Source: an uncultured Pseudomonadota bacterium
Lineage (GTDB): Bacteria > Pseudomonadota > Gammaproteobacteria > Steroidobacterales > Steroidobacteraceae
Direction of reading: 5' to 3'
Assembly: GCA_903884105.1 (NCBI GenBank)
Contig: CAISDJ010000113.1
Coordinates: forward strand, 1-64,000
Length of the DNA: 64,000 nucleotides
The notes below the pieces were generated by a model. It worked only from the letters and a program-made list of their open reading frames with translations. It was not told the DNA's origin and ran no database searches. Position numbers and translations under genes: made by a program. Each line of letters opens with the position of its first letter. Positions within the stretch are counted from its first letter, which is position 1. Below are positions 40,427 to 49,575 of this stretch, one piece after another.

Positions 40427-41444
40427 CGCCGACGATCACGCCTTCCACATCAGGCAACCGCTCGATCAGCGCCATTCCCGCCCCTGGCCCGAGTATGAAG
40501 ACGGCCGTTGACAGGGCATCGGCATCCACGGACCGGGATGTCACGATGGTCACACTGCGGCACCCCATTGCAGGCTGCCCGAAATCCGGGTCAAGAATGT
40601 GGTGGTAGCGCCGTCCGTGCTTCATGAAGAAGCGCTCATAGTCCCCGGACGTGCTGAACGTGGCGTTTGAAAGCTCGACGACGGCAAAGGGCGTGTCTGC
40701 TGGGCCGCGCGGATCCTGGATGCCGAGGCGCCAGGCGCGTCCTTCAGGGTGACCTCCCACATACATGTCGCCGCCCGATTGAATCAGGAAATTCTCGATT
40801 CCGTGGCGACGCAGGATTGCCGCGCCATGGTCAACGGCATAACCCTTGCCGATGCCGCCGAGATGCACGCTCATTCCCTTGCGACGGAGCTGCGCGGTTC
40901 CCGCAGCAGAATCCACTACGAGGTCTTCCCAACCGATCAGCGGCAACTTCGCCGCGATGGCAGCGGGGTCGGGCATCACGTCATCCTGGTCGTGATCGAA
41001 TCGCCATAGCCCGGACAGCGGTCCGAATGTCACGTCGAACTTGCCCATGCTCAGCTCGCTGTAATGTCGCGCGATGCCGAGCACCTCGATGACCTCGGGA
41101 CTGAGCCGGATGGGCGCCAGTCCCGCCGCGGCATTCAGGCGCAGCACATCGCTCCCTTCCCGCCACACACTCATGAGGTCTTCAAGCCGCCCGAATTCCT
41201 GGAAGACTTCGGCAATGGCTGCTTCTGCGGCGGGATCATCTCGGGTCCAGACGGTGACTGTCACCGACGATCCCATCACGATTCGCGACTCGGTCACGGG
41301 CGTGGGCGCAACGGGTTCCGTCTCCGCGGGCTTCCTGCCGCAGCCCATGAGCACCAGGCACGACAACCACGCAAGACCAGCCGCCCGACTCGCGACAGTT
41401 CGCTCGTGGCTGGCGCATCTCACGGTTCGTTCACCGGACCTCAA
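40350..41444 (-). CDS. apbE: FAD:protein FMN transferase (lipoprotein)
   Basis: 364 residues from a TTG at 41444, one base from the upstream HDOD stop; an in-frame GTG at 41423 is also possible. The lipoprotein signal ends VLMGC. ApbE motifs: TFGPLSGLWRF, VHLGGIGKGYAVDHGA, FLIQSGGDMYVGG, ATFSTSGDYERF and HHILDPDFGQPA. It transfers FMN from FAD to Ser/Thr of periplasmic flavoproteins; the adjacent FMN-binding protein is the obvious target. It lies on the opposite strand to its likely substrate genes and overlaps the NosR-like gene's 3' end. Confidence 0.9.
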   Translation of the reverse strand: MRSGERTVRCASHERTVASRAAGLAWLSCLVLMGCGRKPAETEPVAPTPVTESRIVMGSSVTVTVWTRDDPAAEAAIAEVFQEFGRLEDLMSVWREGSDVLRLNAAAGLAPIRLSPEVIEVLGIARHYSELSMGKFDVTFGPLSGLWRFDHDQDDVMPDPAAIAAKLPLIGWEDLVVDSAAGTAQLRRKGMSVHLGGIGKGYAVDHGAAILRRHGIENFLIQSGGDMYVGGHPEGRAWRLGIQDPRGPADTPFAVVELSNATFSTSGDYERFFMKHGRRYHHILDPDFGQPAMGCRSVTIVTSRSVDADALSTAVFILGPGAGMALIERLPDVEGVIVGARNEVLVSSGLKDRLTIISPPADGP

Positions 41445-42331
41445 GCAACGTTGAGCGACTGTTGCAGGGCTTGCACGCGACCCGGCAACTCGGCGCAGAG
41501 TGCTTCGAGGTCTTCACCGGTAATGCCGAGCAGCGCCATCGAAGCCACGGACGGTGGCTCGGCGGCTGGCTCATAGGCGAAGCCCATCTTGGACGCACGA
41601 CTCAAGTGATCGGCGACATGCACGAGCGCCGCGATCTCAGCGTAGGCCTGCGGAGCATCGTCCGGATGATGGTGGTGCCGCGCGGCTGCAACCAGGTTGG
41701 CGGGCAGCTTCCATTCCTCGAAAATCACGGCCGCGCAGTGGTGATGTGCCACTTTTACGTGCAACGCCTCCAGCTCACTGGCAGGGCCTTCGGGCCGCGA
41801 CCGCAGCTGCTTCGAGAACTCCTGCAGACCCGAGGGATCCACGCGCAATTGCACCAGGACTCCGTAGTCATGCAGGAGTCCTGCAATAAACGCTTCCGAT
41901 GCCAGCTCGGGCTTGCGCAGTCTCGCCACCTCTGCCGCCGCCGCCGCCACGGCGACGCTGTGGCTAAGCAACGACGCGACGTCAATGTGCGGTGCGTCCT
42001 TTCCTTGCGGGACCGCGCGATCCAGACATGCAGCGGCGGCGATACCGCGTACCGCGTTCAGCCCCAGCAGCAGCAAAGCACGATCAATGTTGCTGACCTT
42101 GCGAGTCAGTCCGTAAAACGCGGAATTCGCCACTCGCAGCACCCGTGCGGCCAACCCGGGCTCACTATCGATGGCTGCGGCGATTTCGGCAGAAGTGATC
42201 TTCGGATTGCAAAGCATCGCCAGCAGCCGGCGACCCGCCTGGGCACTGCCCGCCAGCACCCCAAGGGCTGACGCGGCCTTCAGGATCTCTGCCGATTCAA
42301 TGCGGCCTAGAGTCGTTTGCTGGTTGCTCAT
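41441..42331 (-). CDS. HDOD-domain signalling protein
   Basis: 296 residues from the ATG at 42331 (MSNQQTTLGRIES). HDOD landmarks: IDSEPGLAARVLRVANSAFYG, VSNIDRALLLLGLNAVRGI, AFIAGLLHDYGVLVQL, and AHHHCAAVIFEEWKLPANL. These are HD-related domains that usually lack phosphohydrolase activity and act in signalling. The AAARHHHHPDDA His cluster may bind metal. It is transcribed divergently from the GGDEF-EAL gene and its stop overlaps the apbE start, so apbE is probably co-transcribed. Confidence 0.83.
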   Translation of the reverse strand: MSNQQTTLGRIESAEILKAASALGVLAGSAQAGRRLLAMLCNPKITSAEIAAAIDSEPGLAARVLRVANSAFYGLTRKVSNIDRALLLLGLNAVRGIAAAACLDRAVPQGKDAPHIDVASLLSHSVAVAAAAAEVARLRKPELASEAFIAGLLHDYGVLVQLRVDPSGLQEFSKQLRSRPEGPASELEALHVKVAHHHCAAVIFEEWKLPANLVAAARHHHHPDDAPQAYAEIAALVHVADHLSRASKMGFAYEPAAEPPSVASMALLGITGEDLEALCAELPGRVQALQQSLNVA

Positions 42332-42563
42332 CGGGGAACGCGGCAATGCGTGGTCGGGCGCATGAGGGGCGTGAAATCTATCACAGAACGTCCGTCCAAA
42401 ACCCAAGTTGCCGCTGTTCCGGGCCGATACGAGTTTGATCGCATGCGCTTCCACTTTCCTGCGGCCAACCGGGACGCAATGGAAGCGCTGCCTCAACCTG
42501 GAATTCAACCCGGCCACATTGCCGTCCGGCCGCTGCGCCATCGACCGTCCCAGAGCTCGCTTA

Positions 42564-45128
42564 ATGATCCACGACGCAACTTCAGCAATGCATCAGACGA
42601 CCGGCCTCAGTGCGACTGGCCGTCGCCGAGCCGCCCTTGAGGCCATCCTCGTGTCCGCCATCGCGACCTGCGCACTGGGTGCGGGGATCGCAGGAATGTG
42701 GATCACCTCGCAGGTCACGCTGCGCGAGAACTATCGCCACTATCTCATTGGCCTTGCCCAGGCGGCGGCAGAGCAGGTCGATACGTCCCTGCACGCAAGC
42801 ATTCGTGACCCGGATCAGCTGAACGGTGAGGACTACCGCAAAGTGGTCGAACCGTTGCGGCGGCTGCGAGCGGCGGTCAACGACGTCAGGTACGTCTATA
42901 CCGCGGTACTCGACGGCTCCACCGTGCGCTTTGTGCTCGATGCCGCCGACCCCGGGGACCACGACCACGACGGCGTCGAAGACCAGGCAGGGGTCTGGGA
43001 TGTCTACGAGGACTACGATCCGGCGATCCTCGCGGCGCTTGGCAACGGCAAGACGCCGGGGACTCCAGATGCATCAAAGGAACCCTACACCGATGCGTGG
43101 GGCTCGTTCATCAGCGGGTGGGCGCCGATCCTCGACGCCGGTGGCCGTCAGGTGGGCGTCGTCGGCGTTGACGTCGATGCCAGCGTGTACCTCTCTCGGA
43201 TGGTGGATGCGCGAAAGTGGGCTCTCTATGGCCTGGTCCCTGCCGGTCTCGTCATCCTGGGCCTTGCGATCATGTTCTATTTCATCAGACTACGTGGCCT
43301 CAGCGCTGCGCACCGCGCGACTGAAGCGGCACGCAGCGCAGAGCAAGCGACTCTCGTCCTCGCCAAGGAGCAGGAGCGGCTCCAGGACAGCGAAAGCAAG
43401 TTTCGCGGCCTGTTCGAGCTGTCACCCGTCGGCATCTCCTTGAACGACATGGCGACCGGCCGGTTCCTGCAGGCCAATGACGCCTTGCTCGGCCCGACCG
43501 GCTATTCCCGCGAGGAACTCGAGAGCCTGACGTACTGGGACATCACTCCCATCGCGTATGCCGCGCAAGAGAAGGAACAGATTGAGTCGCTGAACCAATC
43601 TGGACGATACGGTCCTTACGAAAAGGAGTTCATCCGCAAGGACGGCTCTCGCTTTCCGGTCTTGCTGTCCGGGATGCGCATGACGGATGCCAACAACCGC
43701 ATCGTCATCTGGTCACTCGTGCAGGATATCTCCCAGCGCAAGGTGATGGAGCTGAAGCTGACCCAGGCCGCGCGTTGCGACCGGCTCACCGGCCTCGCGA
43801 ACCGGGCTCTGTTCATGGAGCGATTGCACCATGCGATTGCGCGCGTGCGGGCAAAGCAGCAGCCGTTGTTCGCAGTGCTCTTCCTCGACTTCGACCATTT
43901 CAAGCTGCTGAACGACACCCTCGGACACGAAGCGGGCGACGAACTCCTCAAGCGGATCGCCGTACGGCTGCGTGCTGCACTTCGCTCCACGGATGCGATG
44001 AGCGACGACACAAATGGCAACCTCATTGCTCGTTTCGGTGGAGACGAGTTCGTCATCCTCATCAACGACCTGGCTGTCGGCAAGGATGCGCCACGCGTTG
44101 CGGAGCGGCTGCTCAATTCCCTTGCGCCTGTCTACACCATCCACGGTCGTGAGGTGCATTCATCGGCCAGCATCGGCATTGTCACGAGCGAGCAGTGCCT
44201 GGAAAGCCCGGAGGAGGTCATCCGCAACGCCGACGTCGCAATGTATGAGGCCAAGCGCTCGGGACGTGCCTGTTCGGCTGTCTTCAACGAGGCGATGCAT
44301 ACGCGACTGACGCGTCACGTGACGATCGAGAGCGGCCTTCGCAAGGCACTCGGAACATCCCAGCTCAGCCTTGCATACCAGCCCATCGTCGAGCTGTCCA
44401 CGGGCCGCATGGCTTCGGCGGAAGCGCTGCTCCGCTGGAATCACCCGGTACTCGGCAACATCTCCCCCGCCGAATTCATACCCGTTGCGGAAGAGTCCGG
44501 CCTCATCATCCCGATTGGTGAATGGGTGCTGCAGCAAGCGTGTCGGCAACTCGCGGAATGGCGCCGCCAGGATCCGGAACGCGCGCCGGAAACCGTCAGC
44601 GTCAACGTCTCCCGCGCCGAACTCGCGCTTGGCAAGAAGCTGCTGGAGCGGGTGCAAGCTACGCTTGAGAGAACCGGCGTTCCCGCGGAGTCCCTCCAGC
44701 TGGAAGTCACCGAGCGGGAAGTCATGCGTGACCCGACCGCAACCCGCAAACTGATGCAGGAACTGAGGTCGCTTGGCGTACACCTGGCCATGGACGATTT
44801 CGGCACGGGGGCATCGTCGCTGTCGTGCCTGCGCGACTATCCGTTCGACACCATCAAGATCGACCGCTCATTCGTGAGCGACCTCGCCACCGGCAGCGAT
44901 GAACTCGCCGTATTGCACTCCACCATCATGCTCGTGGAGAACCTCGGCATGTCCAGTGTGGCCGAAGGCGTGGAACACGCATCGCACGTCGCGGTACTGC
45001 AGTCTCTTGGTTGCCGCTTTGCTCAGGGCTACTACCTGAGCAGGCCCGTGCACCCCGATGCCTTGCTCAAGGCACTGGAAAAGCCGGCGCTCGAACGCGC
45101 AGCTCAGGAAGCGGAGCCGATCACCTGA
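42564..45128 (+). CDS. Membrane GGDEF-EAL c-di-GMP protein with PAS domain
   Basis: 854 residues from the ATG at 42564; frames further upstream are not supported. A periplasmic sensor region lies between two membrane helices (about residues 18-40 and 228-250) and contains DAADPGDHDHDGVEDQ, an acidic Ca-site-like loop. A PAS domain (FRGLFELSPVGISLNDM) precedes GGDEF (ARFGGDEFVIL, active-site sequence intact) and EAL (SAEALLRWNHP, MDDFGTGASSL, intact). It could both make and break c-di-GMP. The 3' end overlaps the convergent WbuC gene by 8 bases. Confidence 0.9.
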   Translation: MIHDATSAMHQTTGLSATGRRRAALEAILVSAIATCALGAGIAGMWITSQVTLRENYRHYLIGLAQAAAEQVDTSLHASIRDPDQLNGEDYRKVVEPLRRLRAAVNDVRYVYTAVLDGSTVRFVLDAADPGDHDHDGVEDQAGVWDVYEDYDPAILAALGNGKTPGTPDASKEPYTDAWGSFISGWAPILDAGGRQVGVVGVDVDASVYLSRMVDARKWALYGLVPAGLVILGLAIMFYFIRLRGLSAAHRATEAARSAEQATLVLAKEQERLQDSESKFRGLFELSPVGISLNDMATGRFLQANDALLGPTGYSREELESLTYWDITPIAYAAQEKEQIESLNQSGRYGPYEKEFIRKDGSRFPVLLSGMRMTDANNRIVIWSLVQDISQRKVMELKLTQAARCDRLTGLANRALFMERLHHAIARVRAKQQPLFAVLFLDFDHFKLLNDTLGHEAGDELLKRIAVRLRAALRSTDAMSDDTNGNLIARFGGDEFVILINDLAVGKDAPRVAERLLNSLAPVYTIHGREVHSSASIGIVTSEQCLESPEEVIRNADVAMYEAKRSGRACSAVFNEAMHTRLTRHVTIESGLRKALGTSQLSLAYQPIVELSTGRMASAEALLRWNHPVLGNISPAEFIPVAEESGLIIPIGEWVLQQACRQLAEWRRQDPERAPETVSVNVSRAELALGKKLLERVQATLERTGVPAESLQLEVTEREVMRDPTATRKLMQELRSLGVHLAMDDFGTGASSLSCLRDYPFDTIKIDRSFVSDLATGSDELAVLHSTIMLVENLGMSSVAEGVEHASHVAVLQSLGCRFAQGYYLSRPVHPDALLKALEKPALERAAQEAEPIT

Positions 45129-45609
45129 GGGGAGTGTGGAACCGATCCCCTGGCTGGGCCGATCGCATCCATTCACGACAGGCGGCAGCGCGGCTGTCTC
45201 CCTCGGCAGGCGCCCAGGGAGCAAACTCCGCCGCGACCGCGGGATCGTAAGGCCCTTCCTTCACCTCAAGGAACACTGCCCCATCGACCCGGGACACCAA
45301 CGTGTGCCACGTCATCAATGCTGCCTCATACCCCAGTGCGTCCGTGCCCTCGCCCACCTTCCAGCGGGCGACCACGGTCCCCGAATCATCGAAGGTCAGG
45401 ATGTCGAATCGGCCTCGTACCACCAAGGTCAGCTCCGACTTCGTCCGGTGCCGGTGTGGCCTGAAGTAGGTGTCCCGGTCGGCCGCGACGAAGAACCTCT
45501 GCAGCAAGTCCGACGGAGCCTCGTGCAGGTTGAGGTGGGCACGTTTGCGGGGAGACGCCGTCGCCTTCGCCGCGAGGTCGTCAAGAACTGCCTGGGAGAG
45601 AAGCTTCAT
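45121..45609 (-). CDS. WbuC-family cupin protein
   Basis: 162 residues. Cupin motifs: RDTYFRPHRHRTKSELTLVVRG (metal His-x-His and Glu) and ALMTWHTLVS in the second block, followed by VFLEVKEGPYDP, which is diagnostic for WbuC. WbuC occurs in O-antigen loci and is presumed to act on sugars, but its reaction is unknown. Here it is alone, overlapping the GGDEF-EAL gene by 8 bases and away from the glycan genes at 26-30.7 kb. Confidence 0.82.
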   Translation of the reverse strand: MKLLSQAVLDDLAAKATASPRKRAHLNLHEAPSDLLQRFFVAADRDTYFRPHRHRTKSELTLVVRGRFDILTFDDSGTVVARWKVGEGTDALGYEAALMTWHTLVSRVDGAVFLEVKEGPYDPAVAAEFAPWAPAEGDSRAAACREWMRSAQPGDRFHTPLR

Positions 45610-45763
45610 GCGTTCACTATACTCAGGACGATGCCCCCGTTACTTCTGCACTTGGCAAAATGGGGTCGGGCTGCCCCGCCAGCTTGAGAACGGTGGCGGT
45701 TCCGGGAAGGCAACCTCGAGCTGCGAGTGGACCACTCTGCCTCCCACGCGCTACTCTGCGTGG

Positions 45764-46270
45764 GTGTACTACGACAGCCCCGAACTTCAGGACTTCGTAC
45801 GGTGGCTCGCCGCCACGACACCCAGCATCTGGCTGCGGGCGGTGAGCTCCTCCGTCCCGGTACTGCTTGTCTCCGTGCAGACGGTGCACTTGCTTGGCAT
45901 GTCAGTCGTGATTGCCGCGAACGGCTTCGTCGCGATCGGATTGCTCGGGGGTCTGCGGTCTCATGACGCGCTGGCGAGCCTCACCCGGAAGGTCATACCG
46001 TGGGTAGGCACGGCATTGGCACTGATGCTGGTCACGGGAATCATGCTGATAGTGCGGTGGCCACAGCGCATCCTCCTGAGCCCCGCATTCGTGCCGAAGC
46101 TTGTATTGGTGGTTTGCGGAACGGCGCTCCTCTTCTATATCGAAAGGGCCACGAACAGGCAGCAAGACGGACTGAAGGTGAGGACGCCTGCGGCGATGGC
46201 TCTCGCGATTCTGCTGGTGCTGACGTGGACCGCTGCCGTGATCGCCGGCCGCTGGATTCCGTTCGCATGA
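45764..46270 (+). CDS. DUF6644-like four-helix membrane protein, copy 1
   Basis: 168 residues from a GTG at 45764 (VYYDSPELQDFVRWLA). Frames further upstream are not supported. Four membrane helices are visible, the first after SSSVPVLLVSVQTVHLLGMS with a conserved His, and the pattern matches DUF6644, a family of unknown function. The stop overlaps the next gene by ATGA, so the pair is translationally coupled. The ribosome-binding site for the GTG is weak. Confidence 0.62.
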   Translation: MYYDSPELQDFVRWLAATTPSIWLRAVSSSVPVLLVSVQTVHLLGMSVVIAANGFVAIGLLGGLRSHDALASLTRKVIPWVGTALALMLVTGIMLIVRWPQRILLSPAFVPKLVLVVCGTALLFYIERATNRQQDGLKVRTPAAMALAILLVLTWTAAVIAGRWIPFA

Positions 46271-46785
46271 GTCCCGCGGAACTGGCCCAAGCGTTGCGAG
46301 CAATGCAGGAATGGCCGCTCGTACATGCCATCGGGGGAAATGCCTACGCCTTTCCACTCCTCGACGCCGCCCACATCCTGTTCCAGGCATTCGTGGTTGG
46401 ATCGATTGCGGCACTTGATCTCAGGCTGCTCGGCTATGCACTGATGCAGCGGCCCGTCACCGAACTCGTGCGTCACATTCTGCCCTGGACGTGGGCAGCC
46501 TTTGCCGGTGCCGCCGTGACAGGAATGGTGCTGTTCGTCCTGAATGTCACGACGTTCGTGGACAACCGCTCGTTCCTGATCAAGATGCTATTGATGCTGC
46601 TGGCAGGCGCGAACATGCTGGCGTTCCACAAGGGTGCCTACCGCACCATCGGAGAATGGGATCTGGGGTCTCCACCGCCGCAAGCCGCAAGGCTCGCGGG
46701 CGCGCTGTCGCTGGCGCTATGGCTGGGCGTGGTGTTCTTCGGCCGCTACCTGTGGTATCCGTGGTCGAACAGGGTCGGGTTCTAG
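46267..46785 (+). CDS. DUF6644-like four-helix membrane protein, copy 2
   Basis: 172 residues. MSPAELAQALRAMQEWPLVH leads into PLLDAAHILFQAFVVGS with a His in the first helix, in the same position as in the upstream paralogue, then three further helices (HILPWTWAAFAGAAVTGMVL, FLIKMLLMLLAGANMLAF, LSLALWLGVVFFGRYLW). It shares ATGA with the upstream gene. Paired His in first helices of both proteins suggests a haem or metal contact, by inference only. The next gene, a hybrid kinase, starts 180 bases downstream. Confidence 0.65.
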   Translation: MSPAELAQALRAMQEWPLVHAIGGNAYAFPLLDAAHILFQAFVVGSIAALDLRLLGYALMQRPVTELVRHILPWTWAAFAGAAVTGMVLFVLNVTTFVDNRSFLIKMLLMLLAGANMLAFHKGAYRTIGEWDLGSPPPQAARLAGALSLALWLGVVFFGRYLWYPWSNRVGF

Positions 46786-46819
46786 GGGGCCGCCTGAAAC
46801 GACGGATTGGATGCCTTGG

Positions 46820-46831
46820 CAAATTGCATCC
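46820..46831 (+). promoter_or_regulatory. 12-base motif upstream of the hybrid kinase
   Basis: CAAATTGCATCC, 146 bases before the kinase ATG. The identical 12 bases recur at 49112-49123 before the small winged-helix gene. Here GGATGC (46809-46814) and GCATCC (46826-46831) also form an inverted repeat. A shared regulator site is plausible. Confidence 0.4.
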
Positions 46832-46965
46832 GTTTTGGTTGCAATTCAGACTCCCTTCCAATGTGGATAGGTAAGATTCCTTCGGAACTGATCCAGTTTT
46901 ACGGTCGACAACTCGCTACTGACAGCAGATCGGATGCGCACTAACTCAACCCGAGCGCCCCCCCC

Positions 46966-49098
46966 ATGAGCGAAGCTGATCTGCAAGAGAGAGACTGGAG
47001 CGAGCGCATGCTCGCGCAGGTCTCCAGGATTCACCGCCAGACGATCGCCGACGGCTTACCCAGCAAACCGTTCTATGCGGTCCTCAATGCGCTACTCGAG
47101 TTGACGGGCAGCGAATTCGGATTTGTCAGCGAGGTGCTGCGCGACGAACTTTCCAATCCTTATCTCAAGACATTCGCGGCGACCGACATCGGCTGGGATG
47201 ATGCGAGTCGCGCATATTACGCCGAGCGAATCGAGACGGGCCTTGAGTTTCGCAACCTCAACACCCTGTTCGGCCATGCACTGCTGACGGGGGAGCTGTT
47301 TATTACGAATGCCCCCTCTAGCCACCGGGCCAGCGGCGGCACCCCGGCAGGGCATCCGCCATTGATGTCTTTTGCGGCCATTCCGATCAAGGCAGGTGGC
47401 GAACTCATCGGGATGTGCGGCCTCGCAAACCGACCCGGCGGGTTCCCCGCCGAGTTCGACCAACGACTGAAGCCGTTGCTCGATGCGACCGCACTCATGG
47501 TAGGCAGCGCCCGGGTCGGGCGCGATCTTGCAAAAGTCCGGAGCGAAGTCAGTCAGCAGGCTCTCCTGCGCGAGATGTTGATTGCGAATGCGAGCGAAGG
47601 CGTCATCGCGGTAGATGGCTCCGGGCGCATCGTGGAATTCAATCCGGCCGCCACCAAGCTGTTCGGCTGGCCGCGGGAATCGGCTATTGGCGTCCGCGCG
47701 AGCGATCTGCTGTCGCCCCCGGAAGATCATGAGGCATACGCCAGTATCTTCAGCGGTACCGAACTCCTGGACGCTCCTGTGGAGCTGCAATCGCAACGAC
47801 TCGACGGTACGCGCTGTGATATCGAGATTTCGGTGATGCGTTGCCCGCCCGGGGAATCCGCCGCGCATATCGCGTTCATCAGGGACGTCTCTGAGAGACG
47901 CGAGGCGAGGCGGGAGCTCGAGCGGGCGCACGCGCTGGTAGAGGAGTCGAGCCGCGCCAAAATGTCGTTTCTCGCGATTGCGAGCCATGAAATCCGCACT
48001 CCCCTCACCACCATCATGAGTGCAATCGAGTTGATCGATTTGAGCCAACTCAGTGAGGCGGACAGGGAATATCTGTCGGCAGCACGCACGGCGAGCGCCT
48101 CGCTACTGGATCTGGTCAATAACGTTCTGGACGTCACGCGATTCGAAACCGGAGGTAGAGGCCTGGCAAACGCCAACTTTCAACCGCGAGCCATGCTCGA
48201 GGAAGTTGAACGGCAATTCCGGTTCGACGCATGGAGCGAGAACCTGACGCTGCGCATGGTGATTGACAGCGACCTGCCAGCAGCAATCAACGGCGACCGG
48301 GACCGCCTGCGCCGCGTCCTGGTCAACCTGGTGAGCAATGCCCTCAAGTTCACCGAGTGTGGTGGCATCACCATTTACTGTCGCTCCCGCCCGGCAGGCG
48401 TCGACTGCGTGCGTCTCGAGTTCGAGGTTCACGACACGGGGATTGGCGTTCCCGCAGACTTCAAGGAGAAGATTTTCCAGAGCTTCGCACAGGCAGACAC
48501 ATCGCTGACAAGGGCTAACGGTGGTGCTGGCCTCGGCCTGTCGATCTGCCGGCAGCTGGTGAACACGATGGGCGGAGAAATTGAACTGAAATCTTCGTCC
48601 CGCGAAGGCAGCGTACTTGCATTCTACGTAGTCATGAACCGAATGCTGCCGGTAGCCACGGCGGGCGATTCTCCTCGATCCATCGTCACAACAGACGCCT
48701 CGCGGACCCTGCCACAGCGAAGCAAAGTCGTGCTGATCGCAGAGGACAATCTCCTTAATCAGAAGCTGCTGTGCCGGCAATTGGAACGTGCCGGATACGA
48801 GACCGTCACGGCGCCGAACGGCAAAGCGGCCCTCAACGTCCTGCTGACAGGGGGCATTGCCGCGGCAGTCATGGATCTGCAAATGCCGCAGCTCAACGGC
48901 AGCGAAGTCGTACGCCTCTGGCGCGAGCATGAGATCACGTTGCGGCTGGCACGGATCCCCATCGTAATGCTGACAGGCCATGCACCAGAGGAATTCCGGA
49001 TGCTGTCGCTCGCATCAGGTGCGGATGCCTTCCTTACCAAGCCTTACCGATCGGAAGATCTGCTCAGCGCTCTGCGCGGCACGCTGAGCGCACCCTGA
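46966..49098 (+). CDS. Hybrid sensor histidine kinase (GAF-PAS-HisKA-HATPase-REC)
   Basis: 710 residues, no signal or membrane segment, so cytosolic. A GAF domain (about 35-180, SFAAIPIKAGGELIGMCGLA) precedes a PAS domain (205-310, GVIAVDGSGRIVEFNPAATKLFGW), HisKA with phosphorylatable His341 (FLAIASHEIRTPL), HATPase_c (NLVSNALKF, DTGIGVP, GAGLGLSICRQL) and a receiver domain (AEDNLLNQK; phosphoacceptor Asp637 in MDLQMP). All active sites are intact. It is followed by a winged-helix gene, a response regulator and a DHp-like protein, probably a single signalling locus. Confidence 0.9.
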   Translation: MSEADLQERDWSERMLAQVSRIHRQTIADGLPSKPFYAVLNALLELTGSEFGFVSEVLRDELSNPYLKTFAATDIGWDDASRAYYAERIETGLEFRNLNTLFGHALLTGELFITNAPSSHRASGGTPAGHPPLMSFAAIPIKAGGELIGMCGLANRPGGFPAEFDQRLKPLLDATALMVGSARVGRDLAKVRSEVSQQALLREMLIANASEGVIAVDGSGRIVEFNPAATKLFGWPRESAIGVRASDLLSPPEDHEAYASIFSGTELLDAPVELQSQRLDGTRCDIEISVMRCPPGESAAHIAFIRDVSERREARRELERAHALVEESSRAKMSFLAIASHEIRTPLTTIMSAIELIDLSQLSEADREYLSAARTASASLLDLVNNVLDVTRFETGGRGLANANFQPRAMLEEVERQFRFDAWSENLTLRMVIDSDLPAAINGDRDRLRRVLVNLVSNALKFTECGGITIYCRSRPAGVDCVRLEFEVHDTGIGVPADFKEKIFQSFAQADTSLTRANGGAGLGLSICRQLVNTMGGEIELKSSSREGSVLAFYVVMNRMLPVATAGDSPRSIVTTDASRTLPQRSKVVLIAEDNLLNQKLLCRQLERAGYETVTAPNGKAALNVLLTGGIAAAVMDLQMPQLNGSEVVRLWREHEITLRLARIPIVMLTGHAPEEFRMLSLASGADAFLTKPYRSEDLLSALRGTLSAP

Positions 49099-49111
49099 CT
49101 GCAGGACTGGA

Positions 49112-49123
49112 CAAATTGCATCC
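49112..49123 (+). promoter_or_regulatory. 12-base motif upstream of the winged-helix gene
   Basis: CAAATTGCATCC, identical to 46820-46831, about 100 bases before the TTG at 49213. It sits inside a second inverted pair CTGGA (49107-49111) / TCCAG (49126-49130). Confidence 0.4.
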
Positions 49124-49212
49124 ATTCCAGTGGCATCTCGAGATCAGATCCGCCTCCATTGCTGTAGAGTCTTTTCGCTTTTCGAATATTGGGCGACAGG
49201 CTGGAGGAGCAA

Positions 49213-49494
49213 TTGGAAACAAGCATCCCTGCAATGCGAGGTATCGCTTCAGATGCGGATGATTCGAGTCCGACCCAGCGACTCAGCGACGGGATTTCAC
49301 CAGTCCTGAAGATACTCGAAACCATCCAGAGCGGCGGCCCGATGAGTATCAGCCTGCTCTCACTCAGAACCAGACTCCCCCTGCCCTCGCTCATCCGCTC
49401 CCTGAACAAGCTGGAGCGAATGGGGTTTGTCAAGATTGATCCGGATAGCATGCTTTTTTCCGTGGGCAATCCCTTGAAGAAGGCGTCCTTTTAG
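49213..49494 (+). CDS. Small stand-alone winged-helix protein
   Basis: About 93 residues from a TTG at 49213 with GGAGG 5 bases upstream; an earlier TTG at 49189 and an ATG at 49234 are alternatives. The domain GISPVLKILETIQSGGPMSI...SLLSLRTRLPLPSLIRSLNK...LERMGFVKID resembles the IclR-type winged helix, which would bind DNA. There is no ligand or receiver domain. It sits between the hybrid kinase and a response regulator; with a shared 12-base motif upstream, it is a candidate regulator of this locus or a phosphorylation-independent output. Confidence 0.6.
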   Translation: METSIPAMRGIASDADDSSPTQRLSDGISPVLKILETIQSGGPMSISLLSLRTRLPLPSLIRSLNKLERMGFVKIDPDSMLFSVGNPLKKASF

Positions 49495-49575
49495 GCTCAA
49501 ATGCCGTCGCGCCGTGCGTCCCTAGGCTTGACCCGCTGTTGAGCAGGGGCCTGAGCACCCCGTTCCTGACGGCAG

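Noticed and set aside
38810-41444. A complete nos (nitrous-oxide reduction) locus
   Set aside because: No nosZ, nosD, nosF or nosY genes are present in the window.
42564-45128. An inactive (degenerate) GGDEF or EAL domain
   Set aside because: GGDEF, EAL and DDFGTG motifs are intact, so neither domain can be called inactive from sequence.
47092-48048. A 318-codon minus-strand frame
   Set aside because: Antisense to the GAF-PAS part of the hybrid kinase; no domain of its own.
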